Shown here piece after piece: positions 8,200 to 16,582 of a DNA stretch of 64,000 nucleotides. The notes below the pieces were generated by a model, which was not told where the DNA came from, did not search any database, and worked only from the letters and a program-made list of their open reading frames with translations. Made by a program: the position numbers and the translations under genes. The stretch is from Solobacterium sp. (GTDB taxonomy: Bacteria; Bacillota_I; Bacilli_A; Erysipelotrichales; Erysipelotrichaceae), in the NCBI GenBank assembly GCA_017510405.1, contig JAFWNG010000019.1:17790-81789 (forward strand), written 5' to 3'. The stretch's first letter is position 1; each line of letters begins with the position of its first letter.

Positions 8200-9695
8200 G
8201 AGAGTGGACGAGGGAAGAGCGCTATGTCGCTCTGGACATGAAAGATCTCGGCCGGCTGGAGGAACTGCATAAGCAGATCCGGGAATCCATCTGGCGCTGC
8301 GATTACCACGTGCAGACAGTCACCGGACTGATGGGAGATACGAACGGATTCTCCTATTTCAACAATCGCTGGCATCTGTTCTATCAGTGGTTCCCGTACG
8401 GTGCAGTGCACGGACTGAAGCACTGGTACCACGTTTCGTCGCCGGATCTGGTCACATGGCGCAATGAAGGCCTGGGCATCGGACCAGATGAACTGTATGA
8501 CGATAAGGGCGTCTTCAGCGGCAGCGGCTATCCCGAAGGCGATACGCTGTATCTGCCGTATACCGGAAATCACCGTGATGAAAACTGGGTGCGCTTCCCG
8601 TACCAGCTGCTTGCGTGGATGGATAAGGACGGAAAGATCCACAAGCAGGAAGAACCGCTGTACGGACCGATCCCCGGATATACTGAGCACCAGAGAGATC
8701 CGAAGATGTTCTTCCGTGAGGAAGACGGTTATTACTACTTCCTGCTGGGTGTGCAGAATGAGCAGAAAAAGGGCAGATTCCTGCTCATGCGCTCCAAAGA
8801 GATCCGCAAAGGCTGGGAAGTATACGGAGAACTGAAAGTACGCGGATATGACGACTTCGGTTTCATGATCGAATGTCCGGATCTGGAGCGCGTCGGCGAC
8901 AAGTGGCTGTTGCTGTTCTCGCCGCAGGGACTTGAGCCGCAGGGTGACTGTTTCCGCAATGTATACAACAATACCTACATGATCGGCAATATGGACTTCG
9001 AAAATCTGGAGTTTATTCCGGACGGACCGTTCAGAGAACTGGACCGCGGTCTCGACTTCTATGCGGCACAGTGCGCAGGACAGAAGATCTGGCCGGAACG
9101 GGCAGTGATGTGCGCATGGTTCGGCGTCAGTGATTATTCCTACGGACCGACAGCGGAAGAAGATTATTCCGGACTGCAGGTCATGCCGCGGATCCTCACG
9201 ATCGAAAACGGCGAACTGAAACAGCGTCCCGCAGATGACTGGAAGAAGCTGGAAGGGGAATGTGCCGGTGAGTTCACAGGCAGCGCAGACGTGGAGATGC
9301 CGCGCGGCGCAGTCATCGAAGTAAAGAATTACAACGCTGCTGTGGCACTGGACCTCTATGGTGCAGAAGACCACAAGGGCTTTACCGTCACCTATGATCC
9401 GGAAGAAAAGTATCTGACGATCGAGCGCGGATATATGGAAAACCAGATCAATACCGACTATGGAACAGACCGCAGGGTCCGTCTGGAAAACGGTCTGCAG
9501 GAACTCATTATTTTCGCGGATCACAGCAGCGTCGAGATCTTCGTCAATGACGGAGAATACGTACTGTCATCCCGCATCTTCCCGACGCTGTCCGAAAACC
9601 GGTTCCGTGTGGAACAGGCCGGCGGCACGACAACATTATTCAAGGCTGTACGCACGGTAGAAGACGACTTCGTCATCTGCCCTGCTGAGCAATAA
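8196..9695 (+). CDS. GH32 sucrose-6-phosphate hydrolase-like enzyme
   Basis: 499 residues from the ATG at 8196, which overlaps the lacI stop and has AAAGGAG upstream. The five-bladed propeller motifs of GH32 are present: the nucleophile block (GDTNGF, about 46-51, usually NDPNG; the Asp is kept), WHLFYQWFPYGAVHG, FSGSGYPEGD, RDPKMF (about 166) and the acid/base block IECPDL (about 225). The C-terminal beta-sandwich includes DHSSVEIFVNDGE. Next to a sucrose-type PTS it most likely cleaves sucrose-6-phosphate into glucose-6-phosphate and fructose. The altered nucleophile block is unusual. There is no signal peptide. Confidence 0.85.
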   Translation: MREWTREERYVALDMKDLGRLEELHKQIRESIWRCDYHVQTVTGLMGDTNGFSYFNNRWHLFYQWFPYGAVHGLKHWYHVSSPDLVTWRNEGLGIGPDELYDDKGVFSGSGYPEGDTLYLPYTGNHRDENWVRFPYQLLAWMDKDGKIHKQEEPLYGPIPGYTEHQRDPKMFFREEDGYYYFLLGVQNEQKKGRFLLMRSKEIRKGWEVYGELKVRGYDDFGFMIECPDLERVGDKWLLLFSPQGLEPQGDCFRNVYNNTYMIGNMDFENLEFIPDGPFRELDRGLDFYAAQCAGQKIWPERAVMCAWFGVSDYSYGPTAEEDYSGLQVMPRILTIENGELKQRPADDWKKLEGECAGEFTGSADVEMPRGAVIEVKNYNAAVALDLYGAEDHKGFTVTYDPEEKYLTIERGYMENQINTDYGTDRRVRLENGLQELIIFADHSSVEIFVNDGEYVLSSRIFPTLSENRFRVEQAGGTTTLFKAVRTVEDDFVICPAEQ

Positions 9696-9737
9696 AAGGG
9701 GACATACGCAGCCAGGCGTATCAGAAAGGAGAAAAAC

Positions 9738-11588
9738 ATGGCATTAGATTATCGCAAGTGCGCGGAAGAGATCTTCAGTCACCTCGGCGGCAAAGACAAC
9801 ATCGCTTCAGCAGCACACTGTGCAACACGTCTTCGTCTTGCAATCGTAGACAACAGCAAAGTTGACGTTAAAGCACTTGAAAACACAGAAGGAGTACAGG
9901 GGGTATTCTCCAACGCAGGACAGCTGCAGATCATTATCGGTACCGGTACAGTTAACAAGGTATACGATGAGTTCATTGCGGTAAGCGGCGTATCTGCAGG
10001 CTCCAAAGACGACGTAAAGGCTGCAGCAGCAGCGAATATGCCATGGTGGAAGCGTATTGTTAAGACGTTAGGTGACGTCTTCGTTCCGATCCTGCCGGCA
10101 ATCGTAGCAGCAGGTCTTATGATGGGTCTCGTTGAGGCTCTCGGTAATGCAATTCCGACGTTCCATGATACAGCATGGTTCGGCTTCCTCGATATGGCAG
10201 CCAACACGGCATTCGCATTCCTGCCTGTTCTCGTAGCGATCAGTGCTACAAGAGTATTCGGCGGAAACGAATTCCTCGGCGCCGTTATCGGTCTTATGAT
10301 GGTCCACCCGGCTCTGACAAACGGCTGGAACGCAGCAAACGGCTACGAAGTCTGGTATCTGTTCGGCCAGGGTATCAAGATCGGAAACTATGTTCTTGGT
10401 CAGATCAACCAGTTAGGTTATCAGGGTCACGTTATTCCGGTCGTTATCGCGATCTGGATCATGTGCAAGGTCGAGAAGTACCTGCATGAACATGTTCCGG
10501 AGATGATCGACCTGTTCGTTACACCGCTGTGCACAGTTCTGATCACAGCATTACTGACATTCATGATCATCGGACCGATCTTCTCCGGTCTTGAAACGAT
10601 CGTTCTGAATGCGGCTACGAAACTGGTTGCCAATCCGATCGGCGCCTGCGCGATGGGTGCCCTGTATCCGGTCACTGTTGTCATGGGTCTTCACCACATG
10701 TACAACACGATCGAGCTGGGCATGCTGTCAAGCGTCGGTCTGAACACCTGGATGCCGATCGCTTCAGCAGCGAACTTCGCTCAGTTCGGTGCATGTCTTG
10801 CGGTAGGTCTGAAGGCCAGAAACCAGAGAACAAAGACAATTGCGATCCCGTCCTCTCTGTCCGCTTCCCTCGGTATCACTGAGCCGGCGATCTTCGGTGT
10901 CAATATGCGTTTCATGAAACCGTTCGTCTTCGGCGCGATCGGCGGCGCGATCGGTTCTCTCGTTGCGGCATTCTTCGGCATCGGCGCACACGCAAACGGC
11001 GTCACAGGTATCCCGGGCTATCTGATCGTTAATAATTACCTCGGATACACAGTTGTTCTTCTCGTTGCCGGCGGTATCGCATTCGCTCTGACAACAATGC
11101 TCTGGAAAGAGGACGAAGAAGAAGCTGCTGCTCCGAAGGCAGACACAAGCGTTCCGACAGCTGATGCATTCACAACAGGAAAGGGAACAGTCACTCAGCC
11201 GGTAGCCGGCGAGATCATTCCTGCTTCCCAGATCGCTGATCCGGTATTCGCAGCAGAAGGTATGGGACCATCCATCGGTATCATTCCGACCGGTGAGACT
11301 GTATACGCTCCGTTCGACGGTGAAGTCATGATGGTATTCCCGACCAAGCATGCCGTCGGTCTGACAAGCACAGACGGTATTGAAGTACTGATCCATGTCG
11401 GTATCGATACTGTTAATATGGGCGGTACAGGCTTCGAAGCATTCGTTGAAGGCGGACAGAAAGTGTCCAAGGGCGACAAGCTGCTCTCCTTCGACCGTGC
11501 AGAGATCAAGAAAGCCGGTTATTCCGACACTGTTATCGTTGTTCTGACAAACGGAAGCAGTCTGCCGGATGTAAACAAAGCCGCATAA
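9738..11588 (+). CDS. PTS EIIBCA transporter, sucrose/beta-glucoside type
   Basis: 616 residues with all three domains on one chain. EIIB is at 1-90, with phospho-Cys28 in AAHCATRLRL. The EIIC membrane domain spans about 105-450 and includes GITEPAIFGVN. EIIA of the glucose type is at about 480-616, with GPSIGIIPTGETVYAPFDG, KHAVGL and the phospho-His motif LIHVGIDTV. It imports and phosphorylates a disaccharide; the linked LacI regulator and GH32 enzyme point to sucrose. The ATG has AAAGGAG upstream, and a short ATACGC/GCGTAT hairpin (about 9701-9718) sits in the gap after the GH32 gene and may affect mRNA stability. Confidence 0.88.
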   Translation: MALDYRKCAEEIFSHLGGKDNIASAAHCATRLRLAIVDNSKVDVKALENTEGVQGVFSNAGQLQIIIGTGTVNKVYDEFIAVSGVSAGSKDDVKAAAAANMPWWKRIVKTLGDVFVPILPAIVAAGLMMGLVEALGNAIPTFHDTAWFGFLDMAANTAFAFLPVLVAISATRVFGGNEFLGAVIGLMMVHPALTNGWNAANGYEVWYLFGQGIKIGNYVLGQINQLGYQGHVIPVVIAIWIMCKVEKYLHEHVPEMIDLFVTPLCTVLITALLTFMIIGPIFSGLETIVLNAATKLVANPIGACAMGALYPVTVVMGLHHMYNTIELGMLSSVGLNTWMPIASAANFAQFGACLAVGLKARNQRTKTIAIPSSLSASLGITEPAIFGVNMRFMKPFVFGAIGGAIGSLVAAFFGIGAHANGVTGIPGYLIVNNYLGYTVVLLVAGGIAFALTTMLWKEDEEEAAAPKADTSVPTADAFTTGKGTVTQPVAGEIIPASQIADPVFAAEGMGPSIGIIPTGETVYAPFDGEVMMVFPTKHAVGLTSTDGIEVLIHVGIDTVNMGGTGFEAFVEGGQKVSKGDKLLSFDRAEIKKAGYSDTVIVVLTNGSSLPDVNKAA

Positions 11589-11610
11589 TTCTGAAGGCTT
11601 TGCAGGCATG

Positions 11611-11637
11611 ACCCCGGAGTTTTCCGGGGTTTTATTA
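11611..11637 (+). terminator. Intrinsic terminator of sucrose operon
   Basis: ACCCCGGA, a GTTT loop and TCCGGGGT, then TTTATT. Confidence 0.88.
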
Positions 11638-11691
11638 TGCTTTTCCGGGCCGGTATCCTGTATACTGTATAGGACTGTCATGGGGGTATGT

Positions 11692-12144
11692 ATGGGATAT
11701 ATTATGGATCTGAGAAAGATCGTCGGGCACAGGACACTCCTGCAGCTTGGCGCCAGTGTGATCATTGAGGACAGCGAAGGACGCATTCTGCTGCAGAAGC
11801 GCACGGACAACCACACGTGGTCCTATGCCGGCGGCTCTGTGGAACCGGATGAAAGCGTGGAAGAAGCCGCGTGCCGGGAATGTGAGGAAGAGACCGGACT
11901 GATCCCGGATGAACTCGTTTTCCTCGGCATCTATTCCGGGAAACATATGCACTATATATACCCGAACGGGGATGAAGTATCCAACGTGGATGTGGTATTT
12001 ATCTGCCGTAAGTGGCACGGCACAATGAAGAAACAGGAAGAAGAAGTGGAAGAACTGCGCTTCTTTGCCAAAGAGGAACTGCCGGAGAACATCTTCTTTA
12101 CGGAGCGGCAGGCAGTACAGGACTGGAAAGAGGGAAAGGCATGA
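11692..12144 (+). CDS. Nudix hydrolase
   Basis: 150 residues. The Nudix box is complete: it begins GGSVEPDE and ends RECEEETGL (G-x5-E-x7-REUxEExGU). MGYIMDLRKIVGH at the start and LLQKRTDNHTWSYAGGS are typical of a group of small Bacillota Nudix proteins that hydrolyse nucleoside diphosphate-linked compounds. I chose the ATG at 11692 (GGGGG at 11682-11686); 11680 and 11704 are alternatives in the same frame. TATACT at 11661-11666 may be the -10. Its stop overlaps the following HAD gene start. Substrate unknown. Confidence 0.85.
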   Translation: MGYIMDLRKIVGHRTLLQLGASVIIEDSEGRILLQKRTDNHTWSYAGGSVEPDESVEEAACRECEEETGLIPDELVFLGIYSGKHMHYIYPNGDEVSNVDVVFICRKWHGTMKKQEEEVEELRFFAKEELPENIFFTERQAVQDWKEGKA

Positions 12145-12971
12145 AGAAGTTTAAAGTCGTGGCGGCAGATATTGACCGCACACTGCGCGGGAATGACCGT
12201 GTATTCGGTGATATCAACCGGGAAGCGATGCAGAGACTGCATGCGGACGGTGTGCTGATCGGGCTGGCATCGGGAAGACCGATCTGGCAGAATCTGAAGG
12301 AACATGCCGTGGAATGGAATCTTGGTTTCCCGTTTGATTTCCTGATCGGACTGAACGGCGGCGAAGTCTATGACGAAGCGACCGGCATTACGATCAAACA
12401 GAATCTGCTGGAACCGGAGACCATCCGCTATATTATTGACAAAATGGAGCCGGCCGGATGTAATCCGTTCGTATACCGGGAAGGCTATATGCTGGCACGG
12501 TGGGATGATGATCTCTTACGGGCAAGCGCGGCAAGAAATAAAAACGAGTCCCGCATCGTAAAGGATCTGAGCGAACTGTGGTCGGAACCGATCGGAAAGC
12601 TCATGTACCGGACGCATACGGTCGAAGAAATGGACAGCATCGTTGTACCGCTGGCGAAATCGATCGAGAATGAGACATTCTTCTCCTTCAAGACGAGAGC
12701 GGATCTGCTGGAATTCCAGGACCGCCGCAACAACAAAGGAAGCGGATTACAGGCGTACTGTGATGCGCACGCCATATCCATGGAAGATGTCATTGCGTTC
12801 GGCGATGCCGAGAATGATCTGGAAATGATGGAAATGGCCGGATACAGCGTATGTCTGTGCAACGGCATGGAAGAAAACAAGCGCATCGCCAATGCGGTCA
12901 CGGAATATCCTGCGGATGACAACGGCTTCGGACGCTGGGTGCTGAAGCACATGTACGGGGAAAGCCGGTGA
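12141..12971 (+). CDS. Cof-type HAD-IIB phosphatase
   Basis: 276 residues; the start codon overlaps the Nudix stop (ATGA). The catalytic loop is AADIDRTL (Asp10 and Asp12; the usual Gly after the second Asp is Arg here). ASGRP is the family's second conserved block, and FGDAENDLEM gives the Mg-binding acidic loop near the C-terminus, followed by a GYSVCLCNGMEENK segment. Cof-type enzymes are cytoplasmic phosphatases of sugar phosphates or cofactors. The C2 cap lies between the second and third motifs. Substrate unknown; the family call is firm. Confidence 0.85.
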   Translation: MKKFKVVAADIDRTLRGNDRVFGDINREAMQRLHADGVLIGLASGRPIWQNLKEHAVEWNLGFPFDFLIGLNGGEVYDEATGITIKQNLLEPETIRYIIDKMEPAGCNPFVYREGYMLARWDDDLLRASAARNKNESRIVKDLSELWSEPIGKLMYRTHTVEEMDSIVVPLAKSIENETFFSFKTRADLLEFQDRRNNKGSGLQAYCDAHAISMEDVIAFGDAENDLEMMEMAGYSVCLCNGMEENKRIANAVTEYPADDNGFGRWVLKHMYGESR

Positions 12972-12975
12972 AAGG

Positions 12976-14328
12976 GTGACTGAAAACAGTTTTACCAGAG
13001 GACCGATCCTGCGGCCGCTGCTGAAGTTTGCCGTTCCGGTCATGGCGGCGATGTTTCTGCAGTCGCTCTACGGCGCGGTGGACCTGATGATCGTCGGACA
13101 GTATGCGGAAAGCGCGGACGTGTCGGCTGTGTCCACCGGCGCGCAGATCATGCAGACGGTGACGTCGGTGATCGCCGGTCTTGCCATGGGCATGACCATA
13201 CTGATCGGACAGAAGATCGGTGAGGAAAAGCCGGAAGAAGCCGGCTGGGCGGTCGGCACCGGCATCGTGTTCTTTGCGGTGCTTGCGGTCGTGTTGTCGG
13301 CGCTGATGGTATGGAATACGAAGGGACTTGCGCAGCTCATGCATGCGCCTGCTGAGGCAATGCAGGGGACCTGCAGCTATATCCGCATCTGCTCGTCCGG
13401 GCTGCTGTTTATTATTGCGTACAACCTGCTTGGTGCACTGTTCCGCGGCATTGGCAATTCGCGCATTCCGCTGGTGTCTGTCGCGATCGCGGCAGTATGC
13501 AACGTGGCGGGAGACCTGGTATTTGTGCGCGTGCTGCACATGGGCGCTTCCGGTGCAGCGCTGGCCACGGTCATTTCCCAGGGAATCAGCGTCGTGCTGT
13601 CATGGCTTGTCATCCGGCATATCGACCTGCCGTTTACGCTGCGGCGTAGTGCTGTGCGGTATGACGGCAGAGTGACCGGGCAGATCCTGCGCTTCGGTGT
13701 ACCGATCGCGTTAATGGACTTCCTGGTGGGAATGAGCTTCCTTGTGATCCTTGCCATTGTCAATTCGCTGGGCCTTCTGGCAAGCGCCGGCGTGGGCGTG
13801 GCAGAGAAAGTATGTGCGTTCATCATGCTGATCCCGTCCGCGTTCGGACAGTCCATGGCTTCCTTTGTGGCGCAGAACTATGGGGCAGGGAAGATGGACC
13901 GTGCCTACGCGTCGCTGCGTTACGGCATCATGGCATCCTTTGCGGTCGGCTGCTTCATGGGATGGCTGTCGTTCTTCCACGGCGATCTGCTGTGCGGGAT
14001 CTTTACAAAAGACGCACAGGTCACGATACAGGGCTGGGAATATCTCAAGGCATATGCGATCGACTGCCTGCTGACAGCGTTCTTCTTCTGCTATACCGGT
14101 TTCTTTAACGGGTGCGGACATACGAAGTTCGTCATGATCCAGGGAATCATCGGCGCGTTCTGCGTACGTGTGCCGGTCTCCTGGCTGATGTCGAAAGTAC
14201 TGCCGGTATCGCTGTTCCGGATCGGTCTGGCAACACCTGCCTCCTCTCTGGTACAGACGATACTGTGCATCGTATACCTGCATATGGTCATACTGCGGAA
14301 GCAGGATACGGTTTCTTCGGAGCACTGA
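12976..14328 (+). CDS. MATE family multidrug/toxin efflux protein
   Basis: 450 residues with 12 predicted membrane segments in two similar halves. The N-terminal pattern GPILRPLLKFAVPVMAAMFLQSLYGAVDLMIVGQY is typical of bacterial MATE transporters. They export drugs or metabolites using sodium or proton gradients. The start is a GTG at 12976, four bases after the HAD stop, with only a weak GAAAGG site, so coupling to the HAD gene is likely. The operon ends in a terminator that overlaps the MATE stop codon. A MarR-controlled ABC exporter follows, giving two export systems in a row. Confidence 0.88.
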   Translation: MTENSFTRGPILRPLLKFAVPVMAAMFLQSLYGAVDLMIVGQYAESADVSAVSTGAQIMQTVTSVIAGLAMGMTILIGQKIGEEKPEEAGWAVGTGIVFFAVLAVVLSALMVWNTKGLAQLMHAPAEAMQGTCSYIRICSSGLLFIIAYNLLGALFRGIGNSRIPLVSVAIAAVCNVAGDLVFVRVLHMGASGAALATVISQGISVVLSWLVIRHIDLPFTLRRSAVRYDGRVTGQILRFGVPIALMDFLVGMSFLVILAIVNSLGLLASAGVGVAEKVCAFIMLIPSAFGQSMASFVAQNYGAGKMDRAYASLRYGIMASFAVGCFMGWLSFFHGDLLCGIFTKDAQVTIQGWEYLKAYAIDCLLTAFFFCYTGFFNGCGHTKFVMIQGIIGAFCVRVPVSWLMSKVLPVSLFRIGLATPASSLVQTILCIVYLHMVILRKQDTVSSEH

Positions 14329-14341
14329 TGTGCTCTTTTTT
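14320..14341 (+). terminator. Intrinsic terminator overlapping MATE stop codon
   Basis: GAGCAC, loop TGAT, GTGCTC and T6. The TGA stop (14326-14328) lies in the loop. Confidence 0.85.
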
Positions 14342-14387
14342 AATATTTCATCCGGGGGATCCTGTGGCAGAAAACAGCCTGTTCACA

Positions 14388-14406
14388 TATAATTATTAAG
14401 GTACCT
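14388..14406 (+). promoter_or_regulatory. Candidate -10 and operator of MarR-ABC operon
   Basis: TATAAT at 14388-14393 is followed by the palindrome AGGTACCT at 14399-14406, at the expected transcription start. This is a plausible autoregulatory MarR site. No good -35 is visible. Confidence 0.45.
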
Positions 14407-14424
14407 AACAAAATGGAGAAGAGG

Positions 14425-14823
14425 ATGGAACAGAGTGATTCTTTGACAAAGATATTTTTCCGGACATCCCGGACACTGCATGCCGTGGGCGGACCGGAAT
14501 ATGCCCAGCAGCTGATCCTGCGGCGGCTTCTGCAAGGGGAAATGCGTCAGAAAGACCTGCAGGAACAGCTGAATATCAAAGCCGGAAGCCTGAGTGAACT
14601 GATCCGGAAACTCAGCGGTAAAGGCTGTATCGTAAAAGAAAAAAGCGAAGCGGACGGCCGTGTCCGCGTGCTGAAGATCACGGAAGAGGGACGCCGCCGG
14701 GCAGCGCTGTTTGAAGAGACGAAAGATGACCGTCTGTTTGCGCCGCTGTCAGCCGAAGAGCGGGAACAGATGAAGCATATGCTGGCGAAGGTGCTTGCAT
14801 ATCACAGCGGGGAGAGCGTATGA
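14425..14823 (+). CDS. MarR-family regulator of ABC exporter
   Basis: 132 residues from the ATG at 14425, which has GGAG at the right distance; the earlier ATG at 14413 lacks a ribosome site. The winged helix-turn-helix core reads QKDLQEQLNIKAGSLSELIRKLSGKGCIVKEKSEADGR, then the wing (RVLKITEEGRRRAALFE). MarR proteins repress efflux genes until a ligand binds. The stop overlaps the first ABC gene (ATGA), making it almost certain that this gene controls the two-gene exporter downstream. Confidence 0.85.
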   Translation: MEQSDSLTKIFFRTSRTLHAVGGPEYAQQLILRRLLQGEMRQKDLQEQLNIKAGSLSELIRKLSGKGCIVKEKSEADGRVRVLKITEEGRRRAALFEETKDDRLFAPLSAEEREQMKHMLAKVLAYHSGESV

Positions 14824-16571
14824 AACTGATTGGATCTTATCTGTATAAATACCGGAAAGCAGTCCTGCTGGCGATCCTGATCAAACTGTTCGGTACGGTC
14901 ACGGAACTGCTTCTGCCGTCGATCCTGGAACATATCATTGACGATGTCGTGCCGCTCGGACAGCTTTCCCAGGTGCTGTTATGGGGACTGGGCATGTTCG
15001 CGGCTGCGGTCGTATGCCGGCAGCTGAATGTCATGGCGAACCGGCGGGCGATCGACAATGCGCACCGGATCAGCTATGAGGTGCGCCAGAAACTGTTTGA
15101 AAAGACACTGTCGCTGGAAGGCGCGCAGTTTGACACGATCGGACTGCCGAGTCTCATATCCCGGATGACCAGTGACAGCTACAATGTGCAGTCTGCTGTA
15201 CAGCAGGCGCAGAGTCTGTGCGTGCGGGCGCCGATGATGCTGATAGGAGGCGTATTTGTGGCCGGCATGATGGACTTTGAACTGACCAAGATCATGCTGG
15301 TGATCCTGCCGATCCTGATCTGTATTGTCTTCTTTGTATCGTCCCGGGGTATTCCCATGTATATGAAAGTACAGCAGCGTCTGGATACCGTTGTCCGGAT
15401 CATGCGTGAGAATATCACCGGCATCCGTGTGGTAAAGGCACTCAGCAAGGAATCCCGGGAGATCGAGCGGTTCCGCGGCGTGAACCGGGAAATGACAAAG
15501 AGCGATATCAATGCGGCCATGGTCATGGCGATGCCGGGACCATTGATGCAGCTGTTTCTGAATATCGGTCTTTCCGCTGTTGTCTTCTACGGTGCGTACC
15601 GGGTGAATCTCGGTGAGATCCGTCCTGGTGTTATCCTCGCATTCCTGACGTATTTCAATATGATCGCCATGGGCGTCATGGGTATGAACCGCATCTTCAT
15701 GACCATGAGTAAAGCTTCCGCCAGTGCCGACCGGATCCGCAGCGTCATGGAGACGCCGTCGGAAGAACTGCCGGAGGTCCCGGAGAATACAGAAGTAAAG
15801 GGCGGACATATCGTCTTCGACCATGTCAGCTTCAGTTACGGAAAAGAAGGCGGAAACGCTTCCGACTTTGCCGGCACCGGCCGTGAGAAAGCACTGGACG
15901 ATATCAGTTTCGACCTGAAGAAGGGCGGGTCTCTCGGTATCATCGGACCGACCGGCTGCGGCAAGACCACGATCATCAACCTGCTCATGCGCTTCTATGT
16001 GCCGGACGAAGGCACGATCACGATCGATGATCAGAATGTGCTGTTATACGACCGGAAAGAACTGCGTGACAAGTTCGGAACGGTCTTCCAGAACGATATG
16101 ATCTTCATGGATACACTGCACGGAAATATCGACTTCGGCCGCGGACTGGAAGACAGCGCGATCGATGCCGCGGTGCGGGAAAGCCAGGCATACGAGTTCA
16201 TTGAAGAACTGGAAGACGGCCTGCAGTATGAAGCCGCGATCAAAGGCGCCAACCTGTCCGGCGGTCAGAAACAGCGTCTCTTCGTAGCCCGCGCTCTGGC
16301 CGCAAGACCGGAGATCCTGGTCCTGGATGACAGTTCTTCGGCACTTGACTACAAGACAGACGCCGCCATGCGCAATGCCATCAAGAAGAACCACGGCAGC
16401 ACGACGCTGATCATGATCGCACAGCGTGTATCCAGCGTCATGAATCTGGATCATATTCTCGTACTCGATGACGGACACTGCATCGGCTACGGAACCCATG
16501 AAGAATTACTGAAGACCTGTGACACCTACCGGGACATCTACGAAGTCCAGATGGGTGCCATGGCGGAATAG
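14820..16571 (+). CDS. ABC exporter half-transporter, degenerate Walker B subunit
   Basis: 583 residues: six membrane segments (about 1-310), then the ATPase domain. Walker A GPTGCGKTT is at about 380, signature LSGGQ at about 478, and Walker B ILVLDDSS at about 500. The catalytic Glu after Walker B is Asp here (DD rather than DE). The linker between the two parts contains a Gly/Asn-rich insertion (KEGGNASDFAGTGREK). It should pair with the next gene as a heterodimeric lipid, drug or peptide exporter in which only one ATP site is fully active. It is translationally coupled to the MarR gene. Confidence 0.9.
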   Translation: MKLIGSYLYKYRKAVLLAILIKLFGTVTELLLPSILEHIIDDVVPLGQLSQVLLWGLGMFAAAVVCRQLNVMANRRAIDNAHRISYEVRQKLFEKTLSLEGAQFDTIGLPSLISRMTSDSYNVQSAVQQAQSLCVRAPMMLIGGVFVAGMMDFELTKIMLVILPILICIVFFVSSRGIPMYMKVQQRLDTVVRIMRENITGIRVVKALSKESREIERFRGVNREMTKSDINAAMVMAMPGPLMQLFLNIGLSAVVFYGAYRVNLGEIRPGVILAFLTYFNMIAMGVMGMNRIFMTMSKASASADRIRSVMETPSEELPEVPENTEVKGGHIVFDHVSFSYGKEGGNASDFAGTGREKALDDISFDLKKGGSLGIIGPTGCGKTTIINLLMRFYVPDEGTITIDDQNVLLYDRKELRDKFGTVFQNDMIFMDTLHGNIDFGRGLEDSAIDAAVRESQAYEFIEELEDGLQYEAAIKGANLSGGQKQRLFVARALAARPEILVLDDSSSALDYKTDAAMRNAIKKNHGSTTLIMIAQRVSSVMNLDHILVLDDGHCIGYGTHEELLKTCDTYRDIYEVQMGAMAE

Positions 16572-16582
16572 GAGGTACGGAT

